Notes under the pieces: model-generated
What the model was told of the DNA's origin: nothing
The model's database searches: none
The model's input: the letters and a program-made list of their open reading frames with translations, nothing else
Shown here: in pieces, positions 9,738 to 22,026 of the stretch
Numbering within the stretch: position 1 is the first letter of the stretch
Layout: every line of letters starts with the position of its first letter
Program-made: the position numbers and the translations under genes
Assembly (NCBI RefSeq): GCF_014529535.1
Contig: NC_050737.1
Location: 6,402,487-6,466,486, forward strand
DNA: 64,000 nucleotides
Direction: 5' to 3'
Source of the DNA: Bradysia coprophila
Taxonomy: Eukaryota; Arthropoda; Insecta; Diptera; Sciaridae

Positions 9738-12700
9738 TCGCGTAGCCGTTTTTTAGCCATATTAGCTCGATTTATTTGTTTCATCCTTTTTCTTTCTTTT
9801 TTAAACAAGAAACCATCTACAAATATATGTCCACGGAATATCCATTACTGGTGGGCACTAGACAGAAGTATAAAATCAATATCGTCCTTGACATTTATAT
9901 TGGAAAAGAAAATTCTATTAGGTACGATCATCATAAAATATAAAAATATTTTCACTAAAAGTTAAAATAATTTCTGTCCAAATTCCAAGCAATTAAAATT
10001 TTTTTAGAGAAATAAATTATATAAATGAAACAAATTGTACAAATTTAATGGAAATGAAAAAAAAAATAAGAAGAAGAAAAGGAAAATGGAGCTGAAAATT
10101 AATGAGCGACCGGGTTTATAGTAAAGAATAATGAAATTGAAGAAAATGAGTGGAACATTTTTTTATTATTATTTTAAATAAACAAATAAAATAAGCAATA
10201 AATATATTGATTGGATGTATTTTTCAGTTTGGATACGGGAGATGTTTTTTTTTATCTAAAAAAAACAACAACAAAGAGACAAAGTAAAAAAAACGAAAAT
10301 AGAAGCCGAAAAAAATCCTCAATGAAAAGAAAGTTTTTATAGTAAAATATGCTCGTATTCCACTACAACAATTATATTTTCACAAATTAAGTAAGTAGTG
10401 TGTATAAAAAAGAGAACAACAACAACAAAAAATGAATAAAATGTAGAAAGCGAAATTTTGACAAAAAGTATATATATTATAAAGACATATGTTATAAATG
10501 TATTAAAAAAAATTACAATATAAAAATAATGAGTGTCCAATTTTTCTAAATGTGTTTTAAAGAGTGATATAAAAAAAAATATTTAAATACAAAAAAAAAT
10601 TAAAAATTAAAAAAAAACTCATTATAAACTAGAAAAATTTTTAATCAATTAATTTTTCGATGTTCTCAATGTTCCTATACAACAAAGCAAATGAAAATTA
10701 AGTTGAGAGTATAAAGTTATATAAACAACAACAAAAGAAACCGATGGATGGAATTATATAAGAGTGAAATGTACAGATCAAATAATAATTAATAAAAAGA
10801 AAACCGAAAAATAATTAATATTAACTAAAAAAAGGAAAGAAAAATAAATTAAAAAAATCTAAATAATTGATTTAAAAAAAATAATAAACAACCAGAAAAA
10901 CAACAAATTTATTATACAAAATACTAAATACATTTTTTGGAGGGACATAGACTTCGTAGTTAAATTAATTTCCACGATGTAAAGTATAAAATAATTAATT
11001 AAATTATGTAATACACTTAAATAATCGAAGTACTCCGTACCGTTACGTTCCCTTTCCGTTCCATTGTAACATTTTATTAGTGTGCGACTACTGTGTAATA
11101 CTCAATTTAATTAGTTTTTCGGTATAATATCATTTTCATTCGAACTTCCCGAATATCCCAATTTGGCCGTCTCTCTGTAATTTTTTCTTCTGTATCAACA
11201 TTCATCTCATTTAATTGATAAAGATTCAAGGGGAACAATGATGACAAAATATGTTCGACGGATTTGATTACGATTTTCTACAGATCTAACCAAAAGAAAA
11301 TCACCCTCCCCGAATTGGAAAAACGTCAAAAACAACGCAATGAGCATCAGCCTCAAAGTTCTTATTAGAGCATTTCCGTACCGAATTTACTTAAATTTAT
11401 CGAATATTTACTGAATTTATCGAAGCATAGATTCGGTTTTGATTAAATTTTTGGTAACTTTCAGTAAATTCAGTAAATAAAGTTACCAATAATAGGCCCT
11501 GGTTCTTATCCCTTCTCTAAATTGCAACAATTTCATTGTATGTTGTATGAAAAGGATGACATCTAGAAGAACCTAACGTATTTGTATAATCCTAATAACA
11601 ATGATATTTCATAAAATCTGTCAGCTGGTTTCATCCGTAGACAGCCTTAAGAAATTTTTCTTAATGGAACAAGCGCGGGTCTCTTTGAATCCCTCAGACC
11701 TTACTGATCTGCGCTTTTAAAGTTGGCCAGTCGTCTGTGTCTTTTCCTGTTTAAGGAGCAGCCTATACAATTTTAAAATCGAAATATTTTGTTGTTCTTG
11801 TTTTTTTAACATTTCTTTTATTTTTCAATTTGGTCAGATAGGAACATCGAGTTCAAACTGTATATAGTTGTCTTAGATATTTATATATTTTCATTCCACG
11901 CCGTAGGTAATAATTTATTTATTTTATTATTTTGATTTGTAAATAAAATATTTCTGATTTTTGTTTTTTTTTTCAGTTTAATTTATTTACTGTTGTGTTT
12001 TTTACGAATAAAAAACGTTTTGATTGAAACTTTTAATTTTTTATTTTAAAAACAAATTACTGGTCGTACTGCGTCGACAATTTCTGGGTGGGTGAAGGGA
12101 TCATTTGGTAATTTAAAAAAAAAACTAATAGATAGCGAAATGTGCTAAGAACCTTTCTGATATCCTAATTAATAATCATTTATTGATGTTATTTAAGATC
12201 ATCAATCACTCGAATTTAGATCACAATGTACTGTTCGTGTACTTGCGTTGTGTTCCCTTGATTCTCGGGTAACAGATTAACATCTTTGAAATTGATTTAT
12301 GAATTACAAATAAATTGAGACAATTAAATTACTGGCACACAATCAAAAATAAAACCCTTCCCCTTCGTTAAAATTATTATTTAAAACAAAATTCCAACCT
12401 TACAACTGCGATCCTCCAACAAATTTAAAATTTCTGTTCTCTCAATTTAAAATTTGTAACGGATAGAAAACATCTGACAAACATTTAAAGGTTTCATAAT
12501 AATCGTATATTATTTCGAAAGAGACTAAAAACTATGAAAAATTAATTTTTTACAAAACAAAAGTATTCCTAATCGAAATGGAACAGGCATTGAAAAATTA
12601 ATTAAATTTTGGATTTAGTCTTTGAACTATTGTTAAAAGTTCGGCAGGTAGAATTATTGGTGGGTTTACACGAACAAGATCCATGTGTTGTTTGATTTTT

Positions 12701-12863
12701 TTAATGAAGCTAATGCCACAGCACAGCTGTCACTAGCTATCATAATTATGTTTCTATTACACCGTTTCGTTTGAGCCGAATCATTATTATTTCTAAATTT
12801 AAGTAATAGTCCATCCGAGAATATGAATTATAAATTGTATCGACTACATTAATTGTCCAGACA

Positions 12864-12935
12864 GGGTCCAGGTAGTTCAATCAGTAGAGCATAGGACTCA
12901 TACCCAAGAGGTCCCGGTTTTGACTCCCGGTGCAA
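12864..12935 (+). repeat. tRNA-like relic or SINE head
   Basis: The stretch resembles a tRNA with a CAT anticodon position. It has an A-box-like GGTAGTTCAATCAGTAGAGC (12871-12890) and a B-box-like GGTTTTGACTCC (12916-12927, one extra T against the consensus). The acceptor ends do not pair and the anticodon stem is poor, so it is not a working tRNA gene; a tRNA-derived SINE or pseudogene is more likely. Confidence 0.4.
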
Positions 12936-13370
12936 CAATGCTTGCCTGGTTTTATTCTAATCACTTGGTGATTAATCACTCGATATTAGTTATTATCTAA
13001 TGTCTGTACGACCGTAACAAAGTCCTAAATTTCAAGAAATCCAATATTCGATTTCTTCGCAACAATCACGCCATATTGACGTAATGTCAATGACACAGTT
13101 CGCAATATACAATATACTGTAGGATAAGCGCCATCTTCAAGCGACTATTCGCTCATTGGGAAAATGTATGAGTCATTAGTGGTGGTTGTGCTCTTCGCAT
13201 ATCGCTCGTGGTTTAGAGAATTCACAACGTATGGGTCGTTTACACGATCGATTTGTGAACTATATGAGTTGGGAGAAATATGATGAAAAAATCACAATTC
13301 ATATGATCAAGTGACTTGTGCAATAGCACAACAGGCTCACTAGAGGCTTAGGTGCTGGGCTTTCCCATAC

Positions 13371-13390
13371 AATCCAATCCAATCCAATCC
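13371..13390 (+). repeat. (AATCC)4 microsatellite
   Basis: Four perfect copies of AATCC. Confidence 0.9.
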
Positions 13391-15129
13391 ATATTAATCG
13401 TAATCTAATCACAGTATGACTCAGCGCTCACCATTGGGCACCGAAATGTTGTTGGTATCTTCCTATGTAAGATAACACTAATCATAGTTTAGGGTTTCGT
13501 TTTGGTCATCGTTGCCGCTAATAGATGATGCAAGTAAAACAAAACTTCGAGTTATAATTTAGAAATCCTTTGAAAGTAGGGGTGCCGACTCTAAGAACAA
13601 GCGAGACGAGGTAACTAATACTCGAAGCTTGATTAATACTGAGCACTAGTACTTTTATAGAACGACGAATACAACATTTCTCGTTAGCACCACTATTCAT
13701 AAATTACAGCTCAACTCTCCTGACTTGAAGGGAAAATGCCTTGATCACATTAATTCAGGCAAAGTAAGCATGACATTTTTTCTAATAAAAATTTGCTATT
13801 GTAGCTTGGGCATGTCTCTCGGTTGGAGAATCTTAATAATAAATAGTAAATGAAAAGACAGAGTGTAATAGAAATGTAATATTATTTTTGCTACTTCAAA
13901 GTAATTCACTGTAATTCAATCGTGATTCTACCAGTGTAGTGTACGAATTTTGTTAATGATTCCATGCACCCACGACAAAAATTTTATATTCCCTTTACTA
14001 CTATTTTAATGTGTAGGTCTCATAAGAAACAACCCAAAACAATTATATTGATGTTTTCTTATTACAATCCTGTAAATAAATTAAAAATTATTCGATTTGA
14101 TTATATATTTATTAAAAATTACCTTTTGACACGAAAATCTATAAATGGTTAAAGCAATGCTTCTAGCCCAATTAAATTTGAAATTGTATAAAAAAAAATA
14201 TTTAAAATTGTACATCGTTGTAATTACACAACACATTATTGTCTAAAAAACACTCATCCACAAAAGGAAATAAAAAAAAAAAAACAAGAAACGAAGAAAG
14301 AATGTGATATTAAACATTAAAAAACCGCCGAGTTTTGAACGTAAATAAAAAATGTATGATAGCGAAACGTAAAGTAAGGAAAATGAATTAAACTGATAGA
14401 GACTAGATAGAAAATAAAATTTCTTAATTGAATTTTACAAAAAAATCGATATTTTAACCTCGAAATTGGCGAAATTATGTTTTTTATTGTACACTGAATG
14501 AAAAAAAAATGAAATGAAAAGATAGAACCGGAGGTTGTATAGAAAGGTATGTGTAATTCGTAAACAATTTATAATGAGTTCGGAAATACACTAATATTTG
14601 TAAGATAATTTATCATTAAGTGTTGGGCTACAACCTCTGATATTTAATGCCGAAAACGACTTCAAAACGAGAAAACGATTACAATTGTAGAAACTGAACT
14701 GTGATGGGCATAAGTAGTATAATTACGAAATATTACGTCGAAATTTCCAATGTCGAATCGAGGTGTTACATCAAAATTAAGATGTTACTAATGGCGACAA
14801 AAAAAAACTTACACAGAAATGAACACACAAGCAAATAACGAAACCAACAACAAAAAATTTGGGAAGGATTCTAACTGATGTACTGACAAAGGACATGTTT
14901 TGACAAAGAATCTTTCCGTATTTCCTATTCAAGACTTAGTCCATGAGGGGCATATATCACATGCAAATCACATCCAGTTAATACTTTCGTGATTCACCTA
15001 AGATGCTTCGTTTGGGGCTTGAAACAGATCCGTGTTTGATTCCGAGTTTAAAAAAAATTTAGCATGAATATAAAAAACTCGTAAATTAACAGCCGGCGCC
15101 ATACGACATTTTTGAAGATTCGTCTAATT

Positions 15130-15235
15130 ATGAAAAATCTTTTACTTCATTTGTTTTAACAAACCTTTTGATATATAAGCGAACGCTAGACGGAACTCAT
15201 CGTTTATCCTTGCCGTCATTGTCAATAACAGATGT
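15130..15235 (+). repeat. Dispersed repeat copy shared with ~45460-45565
   Basis: AAATCTTTTACTTCATTTGTTT is shared exactly with the intron at 45461, and similarity resumes in a TCGTTTAT..TTGC.GTC..TG.C.ATAACAGATG segment in the same order about 60-70 bp on. It is an old copy of a small dispersed element and also lies under a fortuitous minus-strand open frame. Confidence 0.5.
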
Positions 15236-18200
15236 GGAGCGAAAAATACAATACCGGTTGTTTCTCTCCTTCTGTGTATTTTGTGGGAAAAAGTAGTGAT
15301 TTCTACTATTTTCAATTTCACCTTTTGTGGAAAACTGACGCCCACTGGTAGGATCGGGATCATAAAAATAACTTCAAAAGTAGCTGACAAGATTTTTGCA
15401 TATTGACTGACTAGCTACCCCTAAAAGTAACCTGGTGATTGTAAAAGATTAGGTGTAAAAAAACGGGTCATATTGTAATCGGATCGGATTGTTATCGTTT
15501 TCGGGGTTGAAGCCTAACACATACGCACAACCTCTCTTCAATGATGAAAGTCACACAGTAACAAAATGAAGTAATTCAACTGTCCGAATTTTAATTAAGA
15601 AACAATTTAATTGATTGAAAAGTATATTCTCTTATTTTATGAATGAGGTGCTATTAAATGTATTAATTAACGAAACTTTGTGATAAACCAATTTTTTTCC
15701 AATTGTACATTAATGAAACATTAGTTTTTGTTCATTTTTATCGAATGTTTTTGGCCGGGAATATGAAAAAATAAAATGAGAGTTAAGCAAAACAAAACAA
15801 AAAAAAAGTGAAATGGATTTAACGAAAAGATAAATGTAAAAAGTTTACTTTAACTAATTACTCTTCCTCATGTCCCCATTATCGAGAGAAAAAAAATCAA
15901 ATAAAAAATTAATCTTTTTAGGCAAAAATTAATATCGCTTTGAATGTCCCAAATCATTTTAGAAATTAAAATTAAAAAAAAAATCAAAATCAAAGTTTAG
16001 ACGTGAACCTTAAAAAAATTACAAAAAAAATTTCCACTTTCTAATTTTAGATTCATCGTTGTACTATATTATATATATTAAAAGAAAAACTTGGATAATA
16101 ACGACAAAGCAAAATGGTGTATGACTTGTGGCCGAAGAAATGCACATGTCTGAAAGATCACTCGATTTTGTGATAACCCTCCAAAATATTTGCTTACTTT
16201 AGTGAAACAGTTATACGATTCGATATTGAGCGGTGAGCATGGCAAACTTTATTATTCAGATATTTGTTTTCTCAAAAGTGCAATGCGGAAGGGAATCTAT
16301 TCATTTTTTTTGTCAAAACTAAAACATAAATATGACAAACGGTGCCGTGTTCTTACTGACTTTCATGCACAAAAGAGATTATTTAGATAGTGTATGAAAT
16401 AATAGTTTCCTGAGATCCACTTACAAGATTACGAAAAAGTTTAAACCACCCCTTTTAAGAGCAAGTAGTACCTAGTGCACCAATTTCAATACTTTCCAAT
16501 TTAGAACCAGGCTGCTTCCATCTGTTCAAGAACCGTCAATTCAGCCAATAGTTTTTAACTTGCCACCAGTCTGCCTTCTTGAGCTACCTGCAAAAGGCTG
16601 AGATCTGGTGATGAGTTGAAAATGAGTGAGATGATTGGCAAATGTATTTTTTGACTGCCTTCATTGATCAACATTGTAAAATCCAAGAAGTCAGCCTTGG
16701 GTCAAGTACATGTGTGTACTCTTGTCTACACATAGGCAAAGCGCAATTTTGACACCAGGCTCACCCCTGTATTTTGTGAAAAAAAAGGTTTAATATAGCG
16801 CTTCGTGCTAAAGTACGACTATCACTATTACAATGTTCCATGAGTAAAGTCGGTCCCTCCTAATTTTGTTTCAATAGCTTCCATATAATACGCCGTTACA
16901 AATTCAATCATTCGTTGAGTTTGTGGGGTCAACTTTTTAATAAGACAAGAAGGATGAACAGGTGTTTAAAAGGATCCAACAGGGAATCCTTATTTTGAAA
17001 GTAAATACCAAACTCGTTAAAAAAGGAAGAAAAGTTTCCGTCGCAGTTTTGATTGGTAGATTTCGTAGATGGTAATTTTTGAATTGCAATGCTGACTGTT
17101 CCAAGATTTTCATTCCAGAAAAAAAGAGAACTAAAAATGTTGGAGGGTTATCAGAAATGTGGTATCAGATGATTTATGATCGTCCAATGTCAATATTTAT
17201 TATGTATAAGTTTCACAAAAGGAAAAATTAAACTAAAAACAAATAATAGAAAACGGAAAAACCTGCCAAATAAAAAAAAAAAAACAAACGAAAACCAGAT
17301 AAATAAACAAAAGAACATACCGTACCAATCAGATCCACCTGTTTTCATTTTAAATTTACGTTTTCACTTTATTATTTGATAGACGAAAAATGGTAAAACA
17401 ATTTTTTATACAATACTACAATGTAAGTGAAATAGCAATTAACAAATTTTTAAAAAACAAGAAAAGTATATACAAAGCAAATATAAAATAAATATTTTTT
17501 ACGCAAAAAATATTAATTAATTTATTTTTTCTGAAATATACATCTGACATTAGATTAAATTGTAACAAGAGAACACACAAAATGAATTTAAAATGAACAA
17601 AAGAAAATAGAAAACGTTAAAAGTCGTTGAAAACAAAACCACCACCGAATAAACTGAACATTTATCACTTCCATCTTAATTTTAATGAAAACTAAGCAAA
17701 ATTTCATTTGGTTTTTGGCAAACAACAACAAAAAAAAATTAAAAGAAAAAAAATGATCAGATCACAAAATTATGTAAGAAAACGGTGTAAATTTAAATTG
17801 AATGATCTTACGATTTATGTTAAAAATAAATTGTTTCCAAAATTAGATGAAAAACAATTTCGTTAAGTCGGTTCAGTCCAAAACAGGACGTCAAAGACAA
17901 CCATTATAAAGCTCAATAAAAAGTTAATAAGCTAAGCAGAACCTTCAACCTCGACTGACACAATTGCTACTCTAAGAAAACAATTTAGAACACAATTCAG
18001 AAAATCCTAATTCATTCTTATTTTAGAACAAATTGCGAAATGAGTTTCTTTTTGTCAATAGATGTGAATTCATAAACATTTCAAAGTGTGACAAAACATC
18101 AATTTCACAATTTGTGGCACGCAACGCTTTGTGTTCACGATCGCTTGTATGTTTTACCCAACCTATTATCACACTGGTTATACTTTTTGTCATTAAAATG

Positions 18201-19466
18201 AGTGCGTTAAAAGGTTTACCAGGTGTAGAATGACCACTCATAAGTCACTCAAACAAAAACGAGGCTTGTAAAAGATCAATTCTCGAAAATACGTAGCTAT
18301 CCGATTTTAGGAGTTTGCTTTTCATAATGGCGTTCCATAATAGATTCATCTGAATGGTTAATGCTTGTTTAGGCAAAGTAATTCTTAACAAAACCTTTTT
18401 TCTTGCAACAATAAAAATTTTGAATGAGCTAAAAATTCGGTGAAAAATACTAATAAGCACATCGAAATGACTACGTTCGATACTAGTGTCGAAATGGGTC
18501 ACGACTATTCCATTTTAATAAAAACAATAAGAAAGATCCAAACAGGGCAAAATTAAAACCCTAAAAACTTAGGTTTCGCCGAATTAATAAAGTGAAAACG
18601 GGAAAGTACTGATAAGTATTGTTTCGAAAACTTTCATGCTATTATCAGAATATTGCAAATTAGGACAATGCAACACTGTCTGTACTGCTTAACTTTTCAT
18701 TTACAATGTTGAGCGCCTAACATTGGATATGACCATTCGCGTTAAAAAAAAGGTCTACAGAACTTATGAAACAGATCATTCAATTTAAAAATATATTTTG
18801 TAACACGTCATAAAGTGAACATTTAAAAAAAAAATTCAGCACAAGAAAGAAAAACTACGAATACATCTTGTTGTAATAAATGTTATAAAAACAATTTAAT
18901 AAATAAATATATACATGGCGTTTATATATGTGAAAGAAGTTTTTGGTTTCTTATAAAATTTAATTACAAAAATCCTTATTTATGCAATTCCGTCGCAAAA
19001 TATTCCCTTTTTCATGCATTATTTCAAGAGTATACTGACGTACTTTTCATCCATACTGACAAAAAGGATCTACATCTAACTTTTTGTCACTAGTGATAAA
19101 GAGTACATCAATGAAATTATGTTTTAAAAAGTGTTTCTGTGACGAAACTATATAAAACGTTGTATGCAACACGTTGTGAAAGTGTTTTTTTTTTTGTAAC
19201 ACGATGTGTTTATCAAACTCTCTTCCATCTAGTGACAAAAACAACCACTTTTCGCAACTTGTTGCATAAATACCAATTTCAAGTCATTCCAAGAATACAC
19301 ATTTTCTCTAAACTCGCCGGTCGCCCATTTCTCAGAATTTTGTCACCAAAAAGTGAAGCGATCGCGTGACATTCACTTACAGAGCTAAATGTCATAAAAA
19401 AGATGGACACGACACGATTTCTTCATCCATATAAGCTGTGAATTCTTGCGTATTTTCATAGCACTC

Positions 19467-19685
19467 TTAAGTATAGTTTCCACCTGAAAAGAGCACTCCG
19501 TTTAGCCTCCGTTTACATGACAGTTGTAAAATAGAACAAAGGAACTGTCACGTAAACGGAGTAAAAAATTGAAATAAATCCAATTTCCACTCCGTTTGCG
19601 TGACAGTTCTTTTGTTCTATTTTACAACTGTCATGCAGACGGAAGCTAAACGGAGTGCTCTTTTTAGGTGGAAACTATACTTTAA
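19467..19685. mobile_element. Palindromic MITE bounded by TTAA
   Basis: About 219 bp. The arms GTATAGTTTCCACCTGAAAAG, AGCACTCCGTTTAGC and following bases pair with their complements at 19630-19681 over roughly 90 bp. TTAA occurs at both outer edges (19467-19470 and 19682-19685), as expected for a piggyBac-type duplication, although a TA duplication is also possible. No coding capacity. Confidence 0.75.
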
Positions 19686-20454
19686 GCGGTGCTTGACAGT
19701 GTTATGGTATTTTTAATGCAACAAAAACCTCAGCAGTGGAAATGGTGACGCCAGTTCCTTCTGTTAGACTTCCATAGTATCTGATATCACTTTTTGTGAC
19801 GGACTTTGCTAATGAATGCAAAAAATACCGGAAATTTCACAAAAAAATTACAAGTAACATCAGGAAATATTTTTTCATTTTCCTAAAAGTGTGTTCCTCA
19901 TCAGCATCTGCCCTATGTGACGCATTTCTTTATTTGGTAAAATTTTCTTCGCTTCATTTTTTCTATACTTTGTGTTCAGGCGGACAATTGAATTCCAGAT
20001 GATTTGGAAGGTTACTATCATCATCTAATTCCTCTTTTAAAAATGATTGAAGTTGAGAAATGAGCAACATGGACCCAGAAATGCGCATTGACATTTGAAA
20101 CACCTTCAACAAACACCTCACACTGTTCACGTCTTCGATTTCAAAATCATTCAAATCTAATCTACCTCCTCAATTATATTGAATTATTGCTTTGGGGAGA
20201 CGATGAACCCTGTTGAGCGCTTGGACTTTAGGAACTGTTAGATACCAACCTTTTTTGTCATAAGTGTGGTCTTAAATGTAAATATTTTCGAAAGAAAAAT
20301 ACTTGGCCAGTTCTGTTCAGATTTCATGTTACGCTCCTCTTTATTTAATGTGTTTCCTCTTCTTCCACGGCTGGTTGAATAAACAAATCGATCGATTTAA
20401 TACGTTGAGTTAACAATTCAGAATATCTTTGAAGACAACACTGCCAATTTTCTA

Positions 20455-21685
20455 TTATTTATTAACTTTCACACCGTAAGCTGTGTTAACCCGTTCCATG
20501 ATATGCTCATAGGCAGTAAACGTTTTCTCAGATGCACTATATATTGCATCATGTGGAATGACTTCCGATTCAAGTGGTTGAATAATTGTTCGATTATCGG
20601 GTGCAATAAAGTAAGCAAATGAGTAGCGAGGCTTTCGTCGTTCCTCTGCCGTCTTTGGTATGACAACTCGATGAAGCTTCGGATGAAATGAGTGGTTTAA
20701 ACGTTCGATAACTTAGTGACAAATATGCTGAAAATTCTTACCGTTGCTGGATAAAACTTGTTCGTCCAAACTTCTAATAAATCGCCTGTGTTGACTAGAA
20801 TCGAGTTGGAAATGGGATCAGCAGCAATCCAGTTGCCGTCTGTTAATTTTATCTGGTTTAAAAATTGAAACTAGTGTTTGATCAACGTGCATAACAAGTA
20901 CTACTCAGCAAAGACACCTCAAGACCACCAATTTCATTTTGGAAAAGCAGCGTGAGAATTTCATAATCTGTGTGCTCAGCACATCGGATTGTGTCCGGTG
21001 GGAGAACTGTATCTGAGTGAATAGGAGGATAGTGAATCATACTGAAATCACACTCGTTGTCTGTTTCTGGATTATCCAAATGACGGCAGCACTTAACAAA
21101 ATACTCGTGGTCGTCTAGCTTTAATGATAGAGCGAGAAGTTTTAGAAGATTTCTGATCAGCTTTTGGCAATGGAACTGTAGCTTCGTGTTTGTTGATTCA
21201 AATGCTAGAATGTCATCGTTCGGATAGACTGGTTTTTTCCTGATGATATCAAAGCATTCACGGTACTCAAATTTTGAATCAGGATGAAGTCTGCAAATTT
21301 CGAAAGTTCAAACGACAAAAAAGAAACAAATTTTACCAAAAATATCGAATTACAGCTCCTCGCCTGGTTCCACCCAACCATTTCGACTTTTTTTCAAATT
21401 CTTTTTGTATTTCATTTTGGCTTCTCTGGGGAGTGTGAAGAACGTTTCACTAATCTTGAAGTTATCCGCAATCTTTGTGGAATTACAAATTTAGTACTCC
21501 GAATTCGATTCGTTCTTCATTTGTCTTACCACTTCCTGCGGTACACCATGATTAATCAAATACATGAATCCAACATCATGCAAACTTTCTCTGATTTTAA
21601 TTGCTACATCTTCCCAGTCAGAAGAATTAGTATTTTCCGTACAAGAGATTCTTTCCAGATCTACTATTGGAATCGAAGTAATCAT
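20455..21685 (-). CDS. 2-oxoglutarate/Fe(II) dioxygenase (isopenicillin-N-synthase-like), five exons
   Basis: Rebuilt exons, in order of translation: 21685-21530, 21472-21354, 21290-20918, 20852-20742, 20676-20455. All junctions are GT/AG and phases agree, giving 326 aa, the usual family length. Exon 1 carries the N-terminal DIOX_N motif (IPIVDLERI, then DVGFMYLINHGVP). The catalytic domain shows the iron ligands H and D in EHTDYEILTLLFQ (exon 3) and the distal H in LHRVVIP (exon 5). The 2-oxoglutarate-binding RxS is RYSFAYFIAP. Such enzymes hydroxylate or desaturate small molecules using 2-oxoglutarate and O2; the substrate cannot be told. It lies downstream of the polyamine oxidase in the same orientation, about 340 bp away. 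Confidence 0.88.
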
Positions 21686-22026
21686 TCTGGTCGTACTCGA
21701 GACACAGTTTTCAGTTTAAAACCAAAACAAATCAATTTCGTATGTTCCCTAAATGCAGTCGACAAACGAACTGATGCGAGAGCTATAATATCTCTGAAGC
21801 AAAAAGGTCACTTTAGTGCTGTATAAGGTTATCAACTCTACCGAATTTGAATATGTAATTTTGTATTTCCCGTTAGGGTGTGCCAAACGCACAAATCTAA
21901 TGTTAAATTTTATTCAAAATTTTATTATAAAGCATTTTAGGCCACGTAGAAATGAAACACCAATTCTTCTTTGTAATTCTATCCTAATCATTCGAAAATC
22001 TTTTTCATTCAAGAGATGCAATAGCC

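Larger units (their letters stand above)
9738..20454. other. AT-rich gene-free stretch
   Basis: No supported protein-coding gene. Strongly A-biased blocks lie around 9.9-11.0, 14.2-14.9, 15.6-16.1 and 17.2-17.9 kb, rich in AATAAA. Other contents are a tRNA-like relic, an AATCC microsatellite, a small palindromic element at 19467-19685, and fragments of dispersed repeats shared with 26.7 and 45.5 kb. Confidence 0.6.

Noticed and set aside
12864..12935. Functional tRNA-Met gene
   Set aside because: Acceptor and anticodon stems do not pair and the B box has an extra base; kept only as a tRNA-like relic.
15142..15390. 82-codon minus-strand frame
   Set aside because: Overlaps a dispersed repeat, no recognisable domain, no splice context.
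18023..18502. Overlapping frames on both strands
   Set aside because: Short, AT-rich, and open in both strands at once; no domain seen.
21284..21826. 180-codon plus-strand frame
   Set aside because: Antisense shadow of exons 1 and 2 of the dioxygenase, whose motifs and splice sites are clear.
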